NCBI GenBank assembly: GCA_025403435.1
Contig: CM046333.1
Coordinates: 35,361,521-35,425,520 of the forward strand
From: Artocarpus heterophyllus
Taxonomy: Eukaryota > Streptophyta > Magnoliopsida > Rosales > Moraceae
Direction: 5' to 3'
Length of the DNA stretch: 64,000 nt
Positions 10,846-20,930 of this stretch are shown piece after piece (the first letter of the stretch is position 1; each line of letters opens with the position of its first letter). Under the pieces are notes generated by a model. That model was not told the origin of the DNA. It was given only the letters and a program-made list of their open reading frames with translations, and ran no database searches. The position numbers and the translations under genes were made by a program.

Positions 10846-12126
10846 GGTAAATAGTTCGGTTGGTCCCTAATCTATTTAAAAAGGTGTAAATTAATCTTTA
10901 TCTTTTTTTATTTATTTGGATCAAATCATTAAAAAAAAAGTGCAATTTAATCTTTGTGTTTAATTTTGAACAAAAAAAATTAAACTTCATTTTTTTAATC
11001 AAAATTACCAAACTACCCCTTCAAAATAATTAATACATTAAAAAACAATTTGTTTCAATTTTTTTTTCTAATTTTTCTTCTCTCCCTATCCCTCTTCTTT
11101 CACTCTTTCCCCATCTCCTTCTCTCTTTACCATAAATCAAACATAGCAGAGAACCGCCTCTTGGCGACCGCCTGTCATGCCGCACCACCATTCCCCCTAC
11201 TGACCTCCCTTTCCTCACCCTCACCCTTACCCTCGCCCTCACCCCGTCACAGCCAGTCTAGGCCTCGTGCCGCCATCACCCCACCTAGTTCACTTCCCTT
11301 GCCTTCACCCTCACCCAGCAAAGCAGCCCCCTTTCCCTCCCTTCACCCTCACCCAGCGACGAGTAGTCCTAGCCTCGCGCCTCCAATGCCCCACACGACC
11401 CCCCCTTCTTTGCCCTTACCCAACGGTGATTTCAGCCGTGGGCAGAGGCGAAACGATAGAAACGGAGGAGCTGGCGTCAAAGAGCGAGGGGATTTTGACG
11501 TCATTGTCTAGTAGGGGACACCGGATTTTGGTCGACATATGGTTTTAAGGAGGATGGTACTCCCAGTGATGGCAACAGAGCCATGGAGAGGGAACACGAC
11601 AATGGGAAATATCGTGGCTGTTTGGCCTCGATCGGCGGCAGCTCACGACGAATATGGGGCGAAAAGTTGGGGGCTTCGAAGAACAGATGATGGCGACCGT
11701 TTTTGGGGGGTCAGTGATGGCAGAGTCGATGGCAAGTGGCAGGTTGACAAAGGAAGGTCAGGAGGAGGGAGGTCGGGGGTGGGGTGTTTGTGGCATTTGG
11801 TTGGTTTGCTCTATTTGTAACGTTAGGTTTTTTGTTTTTTGTTTTTTGTTTTATTTTATTGTTTTGTCGATTTTTTTATTTTTTTACATTTTAAATTTAA
11901 TTTTTTTAAAAGAATATGTTTTAATTTTAACATCTTTAAAATATATTAAGTATTTTACTAAAATACCTTCACTAAAGTGGTCAAAGCATTTTGTAACGGT
12001 CAAACTGCCAATTGGGGACAAATTCACATCTTTATTAACAATTAGACCTAAACAAATAAAAAAAAAACATTGGAGATTAAATTATACTTTTTTAAAAAAA
12101 GTTAGAGGCCAGCCGAACTATTTGTC
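10846..12126. mobile_element. Mutator-like non-autonomous element with long TIRs and GC-rich core
   Basis: The left end reads GGTAAATAGTTCGGTTGGTC and the right end, reverse-complemented, reads GACAAATAGTTCGGCTGGCC. The match continues for about 100 bp (CTAAT/CTAAC, TTAAAAA, GTAAATTAATCT/ATAATTTAATCT, ATTTATTTGG/ATTTGTTTAGG). The interior 11140-11810 is GC-rich with overlapping open frames (11050-11511, 11654-12142) of low-complexity, Pro/Ser-rich type. Nine bases flanking each side are T-rich (TATTGTTTT and T9), only a weak target duplication. Long TIRs with a foreign GC-rich core suggest a Pack-MULE, but no parent gene is recognised. Confidence 0.6.
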
Positions 12127-14090
12127 TTTTTTTTTTTCATGACCAATAAGTTCAACGCATTTCTAACCACATCGTTATTTGTGTACAAATAACCCTTTTA
12201 ATATTAGTAACTTATAATTTATATATTTAGTAATAAATTTTTTTTCTTAGGAAAAAAATCATGTTCCTTATGAAAACGAATATTATGTGGGAACAGTAAA
12301 TGAATTAAAAAAAATTATTATGAAAATGATGTTACATCATAAATAAGTAACCTTATTTTAGGCATGGGACTAGCATCATGCCAAATAAAGACATAGGGGC
12401 ACTTACGGCCAATCCTGACTAAAGCATTGGCCACATATTAAAGTCTCTTGGAATGAAATTAAAACTGACAACCTCAACATCAAAGGCAAAGCTTGAAATA
12501 TTTTCAGTTAAAGGCTTAAAATGGAGGTGGCTTGCATGACGACAATGATCCTAAAATATAATAAAAAATACTCAAGTTACATGGTTTCAAAAGAGATCTT
12601 TCAAAAATGAATGTAAAAACAAGAGTTACTGAAATACAATAAAAAAATTTTGTGTAATAATCTCAAAAACTGAGAATGGGAGGGATGAAAATAGAGAATA
12701 GATTTAAATGTCCTTGAAAACAAAAAGAATAAGTTGGATCATTTAATTGCAAATAACAAGTCAAATAAAAAAATTGCAAATGTTTAATTTCAAAACTAAT
12801 AATTGGATAAAAGTGGAGGGTCAGCTATGCAAAATATTAGGATGAAGGGAAACATATATTGTTCATAGAGTAAAAAAAATATGCCCAAAATATATAAAAC
12901 GGGTACAACAAGAATCATATGTCCTATATATTCGAAAAGAAAATATAATTAAAGTAAACAGTTTTAGGCTCAGGGTTTCTAAAGAAGACAATTTGTATTA
13001 TTATTTCAATTAAATGGTCCCATTCATCATTGGTCCATATTAGTTTTTAATCTCACATGGGAGTTGTGAATTACTGGGTCAAGAATGGATGAGTGATGGA
13101 AGAATAACTCCTAAATCTTACTTTTGGCAGCCCAGAATATCAAAAATCTCACTTGTAGAACCTTGATATTTGGTAGAGGACAAAGTTCTCCATGTTTCAA
13201 GCAGTAAAAAGAGTCGAAATCCAAATTCAGCTTGTCTTCGGCTGCTTTCTACACTAGGCTCTATGGCAAGACAAACTTTCTAGACATAGGACCATATTTT
13301 GCCAGAGACAAGTCTGATGCTGTCCAGACCTTCACTGATAGTAATTGGAAAACCCTTTACTCAGTCAGACCTTTCTTAGAGCCCTTCAATCCTTGGGAAG
13401 ACTTGACACTAGCTAGATTTATGTTTCTTTATCTGCGTTCATACTCCATTTGTAGATTGTTGAGCTCCTCAACGGGGAAAAAGAAAAAAAATGCTTGAAC
13501 CTAGAATGGGAATAAAGTATAGAAATGTCCCCCAAAATCAAAAACCTTGCCTGCCTAAAGATTTCTTCAAAAGGGTTGAGTTGTCCCTTATAAATATTGA
13601 ATTGTTCACACTCCATAAGAAAGATGTCATATTTAACAAGTGTGGATGAACATTCTCATCAAGATCGTACTCGTTCCTTTGAAAACTTCTTTGAGACCAG
13701 TAAAGTGACCTTATTTTTACCATCTAGACCTTCAAGACTAAGTCCTTTTTTGAAAAATTAATGATCAAAATTGTCTCTCGAGGTGACCGGAGTTTGCCTC
13801 CGGCCGAGTTCTAGAGTTCCCCAGTAGTATTTCTAAAGATAGATCTCTTTTCATTGCTTAGAAAAACTTGATATTCGTACATCTTCTTCATTAACAATTT
13901 TATTGCTCTCCCGTCACTCTCTAATCTTGTTTATTTTTTGTAGATTCTCTTCTTTTGTGTCTTACAGTGGTTGTTAAGCAATAAAGTGGTTCCTAAATAA
14001 GTCCAAATCAGAGTGAATCTTTTATCTACATTTCCATCCAAAAAGAAGAAGAAGAACAACAACAACCTACTAAAAACCAAGGGCACAAAC
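12127..14090. other. Non-coding DNA, no gene supported
   Basis: An 88-codon plus frame (13232-13498) and overlapping minus frames at 13.4-13.7 kb lack any known motif. The rest is A/T-rich. Confidence 0.5.
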
Positions 14091-14470
14091 CGAAGGGATG
14101 GACACAAGTGACGGCAATGAATGGACGGTGGTGAGGGCAGAGTGGAGAGGCAATGGGTCTAGGTTAGGGAGGAATGGAGGCAAGGCAATGAGCAGTTGGG
14201 TAAAGGTTGGAAGGGTCGATGCAAGCAACTAGGTCATGGGACGACGAATGTTGGGATGACAAATGCCGATTATGGTAGGGGTGAGAGAGGAGGTGGAGAA
14301 GGCGAGAAGACCTTCGGAGTTGGTTTAGAGGATGACGAACGCCAATTGTGACGAGGGCGAGAGAGGAGGCGGAGTAGGCGAGAAGATCTTCAGAGTTGGT
14401 TAAGAGAGAGCGAGAGGGGGGAGGGAGAGAGTGAGTGAAATAGGAGGGGTTTGAGTTTAGGGTGCTATTT
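14091..14470. other. GA-rich/GC-rich segment next to CACTA ends
   Basis: A purine-rich stretch (GAGAGAGGAGGCGGAG, GGCGAGAAGA twice) contains a direct repeat: GATGACGAACGCCAATTGTGA resembles the earlier GATGACAAATGCCGATTATGG, each followed by GAGAGAGGAGG and GGCGAGAAGA. Such stretches often sit inside the ends of plant CACTA elements. It may belong to a second, non-autonomous CACTA copy whose right end is near 14665. Confidence 0.4.
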
Positions 14471-14848
14471 TGAGCTTTTTAGACGTCTAAAGGATGTCGT
14501 TTAAGCCCCTACATCACATGACAGTTTGTGGTGTAATATTTTCCAATACAAAGAGTACACAATGTTAACCGTTGTGTGATATAAATCTTACACAAAAATT
14601 TCAAATGGAAACCGTCGTATAAAATATGCTGAGGATATGTCTATTTTAGGCATTTTTCTTGTTTACCTAGGATGGTCAATCCATGTGTTATCAATCCAAT
14701 AGCCCAAAATTCAAAACACATTCTTATTATTCACAATTCCAAGAAAGTTTGAATATAACATTTAAAATCCCTTAAAAAACAAACAACATTCATTCAACAC
14801 TGTCATGTAATGGGTAAAATAAAACGAAAAAATTAGTTAACAAATAAT

Positions 14849-15450
14849 CACTCATTCCTCCTCTTTTTTCTTTGGTTCTTCAACACATGTCCAATCACCA
14901 TCAAAATGAAGCAAGTGAGAAAAATCATCTTCAAAATTATCAGTCTTCTCAACCGATGGCAATCCCTTCATGAAGGATGGGATATCGGTGTAATCTTCCT
15001 CAACTTCTTCACCATCAAACACTACTCTTGGCTTCATCAGTAGACTAAGGACAACTTCAAATCTTTGGGATTTGTTGTATAAAAGACGGATTTCTTATGA
15101 TGCCATAATGAATGGATCATTTTTATACCCCAGTCGCCTAAAGTCTACCACTATGATGTCATCATATTAACCTTAATATAGTGATTGTCGATCCACTTAT
15201 ACTTAAAAACTGTTATTGTCAATCTGCAATAATCAAGTTTCTAAATATCTTTAATGAATCAAAAGTAGTTCATGACTCCATATACCGGATTTTTGTTCTT
15301 TGTGAAAAAAAATATGCATAGCCTCGACACAGATTATCACACCACTATTTTGGATGGGATGCTTCTTATCTCTTTCATGAGTATGGAAAATATAACTATT
15401 ACGTAACATGATATATGCCTTGTAACTATCGACAAAGGTCTCTTAGCTAG
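14849..15450 (-). pseudogene. CACTA DUF4216 remnant and C-terminal tail
   Basis: The minus strand gives HPIQNSGVIICVEAMHIF, VDFRRLGYKNDPFIMAS and then an intact 61-codon end starting MKPRVVFDGEEVEEDY and finishing in an acidic tail with stop at 14852. The NSGV...EA and V(D/N)F.RLGYK.DPFI.AS blocks are diagnostic of DUF4216. Stops before and inside the domain show it is dead. Confidence 0.75.
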
Positions 15451-15734
15451 ATTCACTAAGTCTTGTGAGATGCTTCCATCTTGTGATGCAGAGTGCTTGC
15501 CATAGATGTGTGTTCTAAACCACTCCCAAAAGCTCTAGTTTTGTTTATCTTGCTACTACTTCTTATTTCTTTTCCTTTTGGGGTTTTTCTTTCTTAATTC
15601 CTTATGTGAACTTTAATGAAAGGCTCTGCTTCATTGCAATTGTGCAAAATGTAAAGACATGTATGTTTTCATTCCTCTCGATTTATCGATGAAGGGTTAC
15701 CAACAAATAGCCCCTTAGGCACAAAACTTTTTTT

Positions 15735-15985
15735 TTGTCTTTGGCAGCGCTATTGCATGCACATCGAACAAATACTCAGAACAAATTTGACCAATTCTTT
15801 CATTATATAACTTTATACTATGCATCCCTCCGAACTATTTTGGTTCTTCATATAACCCTTCAAAACCCTTGTATATCTCTCAAAAGGGTGCTTTATCTCA
15901 AATACACCAACTTGCATAGCTTAACTTCACAAACTACCATTAAAGAATCATGTTGTCAAAAAGGATGGTGGAAAGTACTTCTCAA
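15735..15985 (-). pseudogene. CACTA DUF4218 remnant
   Basis: The minus strand reads HPFERYTRVLKGYMKNQNSS, EGCIV, stop, SYIMKELVKF. This is the recognisable PxERYLxxLKxYVRNxxxPEG.IAEGYIxxE block of DUF4218 found C-terminal to Tnp2. Upstream text (CMLEKYFPPSF) fits the same domain. In-frame stops show decay. Confidence 0.75.
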
Positions 15986-16239
15986 GCATGCATAAGGTCT
16001 TCACGAACTCCGATTACAGTGAATCTAACATAAGTGGATCAATTATGGATCAATTAACTTGGAGTAATTCGCCACTTTCAACAAAGCAAACTTTTCACAA
16101 AGCCTTCTCTTTTCTTCTTTTAACAATGTGTACTTCATCGAGGGTAAGAGTTTTTTTTTCTCTTTCTTCGGGAGACAAATTAGGTCTAATTTTCATCTCC
16201 ATAAGATCCAACTGTGCTTTTTCATCATCCTTAATCTTG

Positions 16240-17357
16240 TCTCGAATGTCAAGTTATCTCACTATGCATAACATCGAAGTAATGACAAATAAAAAGTCTC
16301 TTCCAATATGGTAGTTAATAGAAGATTGATCTCTTCTTCCAAGATCCATCTTTCAACAGCTTGTCCTTACCTCTCTTCCAAATAGGGTCTCTTTCTTCAA
16401 TGGTACCATCAAAAGCTCTTATTTGTTTGCGCTAATGATGATCCTTGGGCAAACATCTTCTATGGCCAAGATAAATGGTTTTCCTACCATTCTTTAATTG
16501 TTTGTGAGATGTTTCCTTCATACAAATAGGACAACCAATAGAACTTTTCACCGAATAATTGAATAGATTTCCATAAGCAAAGGAGTCAGTAATTGACCAT
16601 ATCAACATTGTACAAAGTATGAATGTGTCTTCTAGGTAAGCATCTTTAACTTCAATCCATTTTTTCAACAAGCTCTTTAGGTCATTAATTGACGGTGTCA
16701 AACAAACATCATTTCATTCCCTAATTGTTAAGGACCAGAAATCAAAAGAGTCAATATTTAGAACTTTCTCTTCATGCATATTTTTGGAAAGATATTATAG
16801 TTGACAAGTATTATAGGCCAAGCACTATGCATGGTACTCATATTACCATGTGGGTTTATTCCGTTTGTTGATAAACCAAAATGTAGATTTCTTGGTTCTG
16901 CACTATACTCAGGATTACCAATATCAAAAGTCTTCCATTGTGGTGAACATGCTGGATGTCTGCGTATACCATTGACCATCCATTATCATGGTGTCAAGTC
17001 AAATTCTTAGCATGCTTCACATTCAGAATAAACACCTCAAGCATAGTCACGGGAACGTACCACAACACCTTCATCGGCGTTCTTTTTCTTACCATTAAAT
17101 GGCCCTTTTCTTTTTTTCCACCTTGACTCTTTACAAACTGGACATTTATCTAAGTTCTCACACTCCTTTTGGAAAAAGACGCAATCATGTTGACAAGCAT
17201 GTATTTTCTCATATTTTATCCCCAAAGTACTTAAAGTTTTCTTATCCTTATGTATATTAGGTGGTACTTTATTACCCTCCAATGGAGGCTTACTTAGAAA
17301 TTCCAAAAAAATGTGAAAATAGAATTTGTTATCCCATCCAACGCCTTCAAATTTCAT
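16240..17357 (-). pseudogene. CACTA Tnp2 transposase core (Transposase_21)
   Basis: Three minus-strand open pieces carry the family in order. 17357-17037 has GNKVPPNIHKDKKTLSTLGI, IHACQHDC and CPVCKESRW. 16979-16758 has RHPACSPQWKTFD, PRNLHFGLSTNGINPHGNMS and WPIILVNYN. 16701-16432 has DTFILCTMLIWSITDSFAYG, GCPICMKETSHKQLKNGRK and YLGHRRCLP. LPYWKRLF and HYFDVMHSEI follow to about 16250. All are conserved Tnp2 blocks. Stops and shifts between the pieces rule out activity. Confidence 0.9.
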
Positions 17358-17519
17358 AGCCTAAGTAAAGTAGACAATTTTGTGAATTTTGTATACCCAT
17401 TATATGCGGGCGTTTTGGTATCATCCATCATTGTTTGAAATAAGTATGGACGGTGTAAAAAATGTTTTTTACTATGTCAAACATATTATCATTTAAATCT
17501 TCATCAACAATTGGTTCCT

Positions 17520-17775
17520 TTCTTTAATTATTCAAAGTTGGATTGAAAAGACGCTCACCATGTAACTGCCATGCTCGGTAACTACACGTACCACCATGGC
17601 GAAATACATGTCCTCTAACAACTCCAATTAGATGGGATCTAAGATTTCCATATTGAACACAAAGACAATGAATTATATCACCTTGAACGTGAGCTTTGGC
17701 AAATAATAAAAATTCTTCTATACCATTTGCATATTGTTTAGTCTCTCTATTATCCCATATCTATTTTCTATCCAT
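17520..17775 (-). pseudogene. CACTA transposase-associated domain (N-terminus)
   Basis: The minus strand from an ATG at 17775 reads MDRK then a stop, followed by IWDNRETKQYANGIEEFLLF, AKAHVQGDIIHCLCVQYGN, VVRGHVFRHGG and YRAWQLHGE. The spacing of G(V/I)..FL.FA, I.C.C..C/G.., HG and Y..W..HGE matches the Transpos_assoc domain that opens plant Tnp2 proteins. The stop four codons in and a missing Cys in the C-x-C pattern show decay. Further text up to about 17400 is linker. Confidence 0.8.
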
Positions 17776-19246
17776 TTGTAAGCCCTATATCAAAATATCA
17801 AATTCAATCAAGTCTTAAAAACCAATCATATAATTTTCGATTACAATCAATTTCACACATAAATTTTAAGCAACCCTTAATAATTAATATACCCAGGAAA
17901 CCATAAATATAGTCAGATCTATGAACTCACAAATTTCAACTCCAAATTATACCTACAAATTCATATATAAGCTAAAAAAAATACTAAAAACCTAATAAAT
18001 AATATAAATAATGTAATTAAATCACTTACAATTGACAAGAATAAGAGGTATGGCGACATGGGATGGTGGTTCAGCTATTTTGAGAGGAGTTGTTTTTTGT
18101 AAGAGTTATTTTCGAGTTTAATCTGATATGTCTCATGAACTGTTAGGTTTTATAAGAAAATTTATCACGACGGTTTCTTAAGAAAACCATAGTGGAATGT
18201 GCCTAAACAAATAAAAAAATAAAAACCATCGTGTAAAGCTGTTATCTATTACGATGGTTTTTTATAAAACCGACTTGTAAATTGACCGTCATCATATCCA
18301 AATATGCAGGAGTGTTCATAGAATCCGCTAATCCATGTAATCTGTGTAATCTAATCTAATCAAGTTGAATTATAAAAAAATATGGATTGGTTCTAGCTTA
18401 TGATTTTCTCAATCTGATATATGTGGATTGAATTATGGATTGAGTATCTCCCGGTCCGTTTAATCCGTGAATCATATATATATATATTACTTAAATTTTA
18501 TATATTAATATATGTAAATAAAAATTTCTAATATAGTTATTGTATTGAATTTATGAAAGATTATATTTGTATTAAGTTAAAAAAGAAAGAAAGGCCCCCC
18601 CACCAAACAACCAAATGAGCCCATTTCACTATTTGCACCCCAATGAGCCCTAATTCCCTATTTGCCCTTATGCTTAAATGACTTTAGAGTCTAGACAAAC
18701 AAAAAAGTTTATAGCCGCTGTCCCTTGATTCGTCAATGATTCAATATTCAATCATCTTCTTCTTTGAGTTCTGATTCTCTTCAGTCTACAACGTTGTTGA
18801 TGCGATTCTAAGCTTAACTTCTTGGTTGATGTGCGTTTCTCTCTCTGCACAGAAGGTTAGCTGCCACTCTCTTCTTTTTTGTTCGACTTTGTTTTTGTTC
18901 TTTTTACAAATTGAAGGGGTGGTTTTGTTGCAATAGATCCTTTGTTAGTTTAGTTCATTTTCACTGATTTTTAAATTTGTTTTTTGATTTAGAATTAAAT
19001 AAACTCTAGTTGCTTGTGTTTTTTTTTGGTATTCTTGTTTTCTCATTTATAGTTCTTTATCAACATCATGTACGTGAAAACAGAAATAAAATTAGATAGT
19101 GCCTAAAGCAAAACTAGACCCCTCTCTTTCAACAATGTCACAAGTCTTCAACTAATCCTCTTCTTCCCCCTCAAAATGTAACTGTGGCTTCCAACGGCAA
19201 CGCCAAACCACCAAAGCCAAATAAAAGGAAGTCAAGGATCCAATCA

Positions 19247-19400
19247 GAGGTATGGATTCATTATGGATGTATTAATGAAGGCACGTTTAATGAGCAATCT
19301 GTTCGCAACTACTGCTCAAAACCGCATACATTTGATAGTAAAAATAGGGCTACCACTTTTTAGAAACATATCAGGCTACTATGCCCAGATCACCTCTTAG
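19247..19400 (+). pseudogene. BED-type zinc finger of hAT transposase
   Basis: The plus frame reads VWIHYGCINEGTFNEQ, then RNYCSKPHTFDSKNRATTF, stop, KHIRLLCPDHLL. This is the BED finger pattern C..C..H..C with the leading V(W).H(Y/F). The first Cys is changed to Arg, and a stop lies just before the final His, so the finger is broken. Confidence 0.75.
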
Positions 19401-19454
19401 GGGGTAGAGAAAACAAAAGCTATTACGTTTTACAAAGAAAGCTGATTTTGGAAT

Positions 19455-19897
19455 AGTCGTGATTTGGTGGCTATGGGATTTAGTCAAATTGCTTGTAGAT
19501 TAGCCTGTGCAAAAAGAGTAATATTAAATGAGTTGCTCTTTATGTTTGTTGAGAAGAAGGATTTAGATTCTTTTGTAGTGTTGCATGCTCTAAGTTTGGG
19601 CCTTCATCATGCATTACACATGCTAGAGATATTAAGCAATGGTTCAACGATGAAGAACAAAAGTTTTAGTCATTTTTGGCTAAAAATGGTCAAAGGGTTT
19701 CACTCATCACTGACACTTAGACTTCTATTCAAAATGTCTGCTATATGGTTCTAATTACTCACTTTATAGATAATGAGTGGACATTGCGAAAACGGATATT
19801 GAATTTTTGTAAAGTCCCTAATCATAAAAGAGAAACAATAGGGAAAGCAATAGAGGCATGCTTGCAACAATGGGGTATTCAAAAAGACTGTTGCCGC
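19455..19897 (+). pseudogene. hAT transposase RNase H-like region, frameshifted
   Basis: The first frame gives RDLVAMGFSQIACRLACAKR, ILNELLFMFVEKK. A shift near 19690 then gives KNGQRVSLITDT and, from 19745, VLITHFIDNEWTLRKRILNF, CKVPNHKRETIGKAIEACLQ, QWGIQKD. These are the conserved hAT blocks around the first catalytic Asp (TDTWTS, here with a stop in place of W). Homology ends about 19890, so the second half of the catalytic domain is missing. Confidence 0.85.
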
Positions 19898-20560
19898 CGT
19901 CAGAGAAGTTCGAGGACGGGAGAAGGCCGTGAAATCGCAGAGACATCCACCGGCGGCCTGGTTTGCTATCTTCTAAACTGATGATTTATGTGTGCGTGTG
20001 AAGAGTCTCTCTCTACAATGAAGATTCGTGACCATACCAGAGAGAGAGGTGAGCTTGGCTTCAGATGTGGTTTTGATCTGTCGAGTGTTAAAGTGATTTT
20101 GCTTTTCAACGAAAGGAAGAAAAGGAACCGCCAGAGAGAAGAAGAAATACAAAGGACTATTTGTTGGAACACACAATTTTTTTATTTTTAATATCCATTG
20201 TTTTATAGCAATATTATAACCAGGGTATTTGGGTTTGTTTTTTTTCCTATCTTGTAAAACTAGATTCAGTCAAAACATGTCTTTTGCTAACTTTATTTAA
20301 ACTTTGGTCTGTTAATTTTTATTCTATCTTTAGTTTGATATATTTCTCTGCTCCCAAAATAAAATCATATGAGCGCACTTCTTTCCAACATTATAGCAAG
20401 CTGGAATATTAAGATGTGCCAAGCAGAAAAGCTTAATATATGCAGGGACTGACAAAAATGCACATGCAGAAGAGTTGATGAATAAGAAAAACAGTTGAAG
20501 AATATCTCATAAAGCATATTTCCACTTCTGTATTAATTCACCAAATATCCACAGACGTGT
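19898..20560. other. Spacer between hAT remnant and FAB1 3' end
   Basis: A short GC-richer piece (19890-20060) of unknown origin is followed by A/T-rich DNA. Open frames of 60-70 codons on both strands overlap each other and show no domain. Confidence 0.45.
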
Positions 20561-20930
20561 ACAAAGAATGTTGACTGCGGTAAAAACTTTACCAACTTTT
20601 TCATTGATATAAAATAATCACAGGTCTCTTGCTAAGCAATTCTATACTTTCCCAACAAGGCCTTACAAAAAAATAAAAATAAAAAATAAAAAATGCCTTG
20701 GCTGCACATTTTGTAACAATAGGAATGAAAAACTATGCCCGGAGGTTCGCTAAAAATTGCATATCACAGGGCAGGACAGCTCAACTCAGGATGGGACTAT
20801 CTACAGTATTAACGAACTGACTGTGAACTTGAAGCATTACTGATTCTAAAAATAAAAAAGAAAAGCCAGATTAGGGACAGGACTGGAAAGAAAAGCCACA
20901 AAACCCCTTCTTTTTTATGGAGAAGAACTA
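20561..20930 (-). other. Probable 3' UTR of FAB1
   Basis: A/T-rich sequence directly downstream of the stop, without other coding signal. The poly(A) site was not placed. Confidence 0.4.

Larger units (their letters stand above)
14500..18306 (-). mobile_element. CACTA (En/Spm) DNA transposon, decayed
   Basis: On the minus strand the element carries, in order, a transposase-associated zinc-binding domain, Tnp2 transposase (Transposase_21), DUF4218 and DUF4216, which is the standard plant CACTA protein order. Both flanks contain inverted AACCGTCGT/ACGACGGTTT subterminal motifs (14500-14640 and 18160-18290), typical of CACTA ends. Many stops and shifts make it inactive. The exact CACTA termini were not found. 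The right end probably coincides with the start of the hAT element at 18307, and the left end may lie anywhere between 14470 and 14700. Confidence 0.85.
18307..19897 (+). mobile_element. hAT transposon, 5' part, truncated
   Basis: The left terminus CAGGAGTGTTCATAGAATCC matches the CAGGGGTGTTCA-type TIR of plant hAT elements. It is followed by the usual TGGATTG-rich subterminal region and, from 19247, by a BED zinc finger and the hAT RNase H-like region. Homology stops abruptly near 19895, before the catalytic C-terminus and the dimerisation domain, and no right TIR was found. The eight bases before the TIR (CAAATATG) have no partner nearby. The element abuts CACTA subterminal sequence. Confidence 0.8.

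Noticed and set aside
11050..11511. 153-codon Pro/Ser-rich frame
   Set aside because: Overlaps other open frames, consists of CT/CCC low-complexity text and lies within a long-TIR element core; no host protein recognised.
13232..13498. 88-codon plus-strand frame
   Set aside because: No domain and no intron or leader signals. Partly overlapped by open minus frames.
18158..18290. Hairpin-like ACGACGGTTT/AAACCGTCG pairs as a microRNA gene
   Set aside because: The same motifs occur at the other end of the CACTA element, so they are its subterminal repeats.
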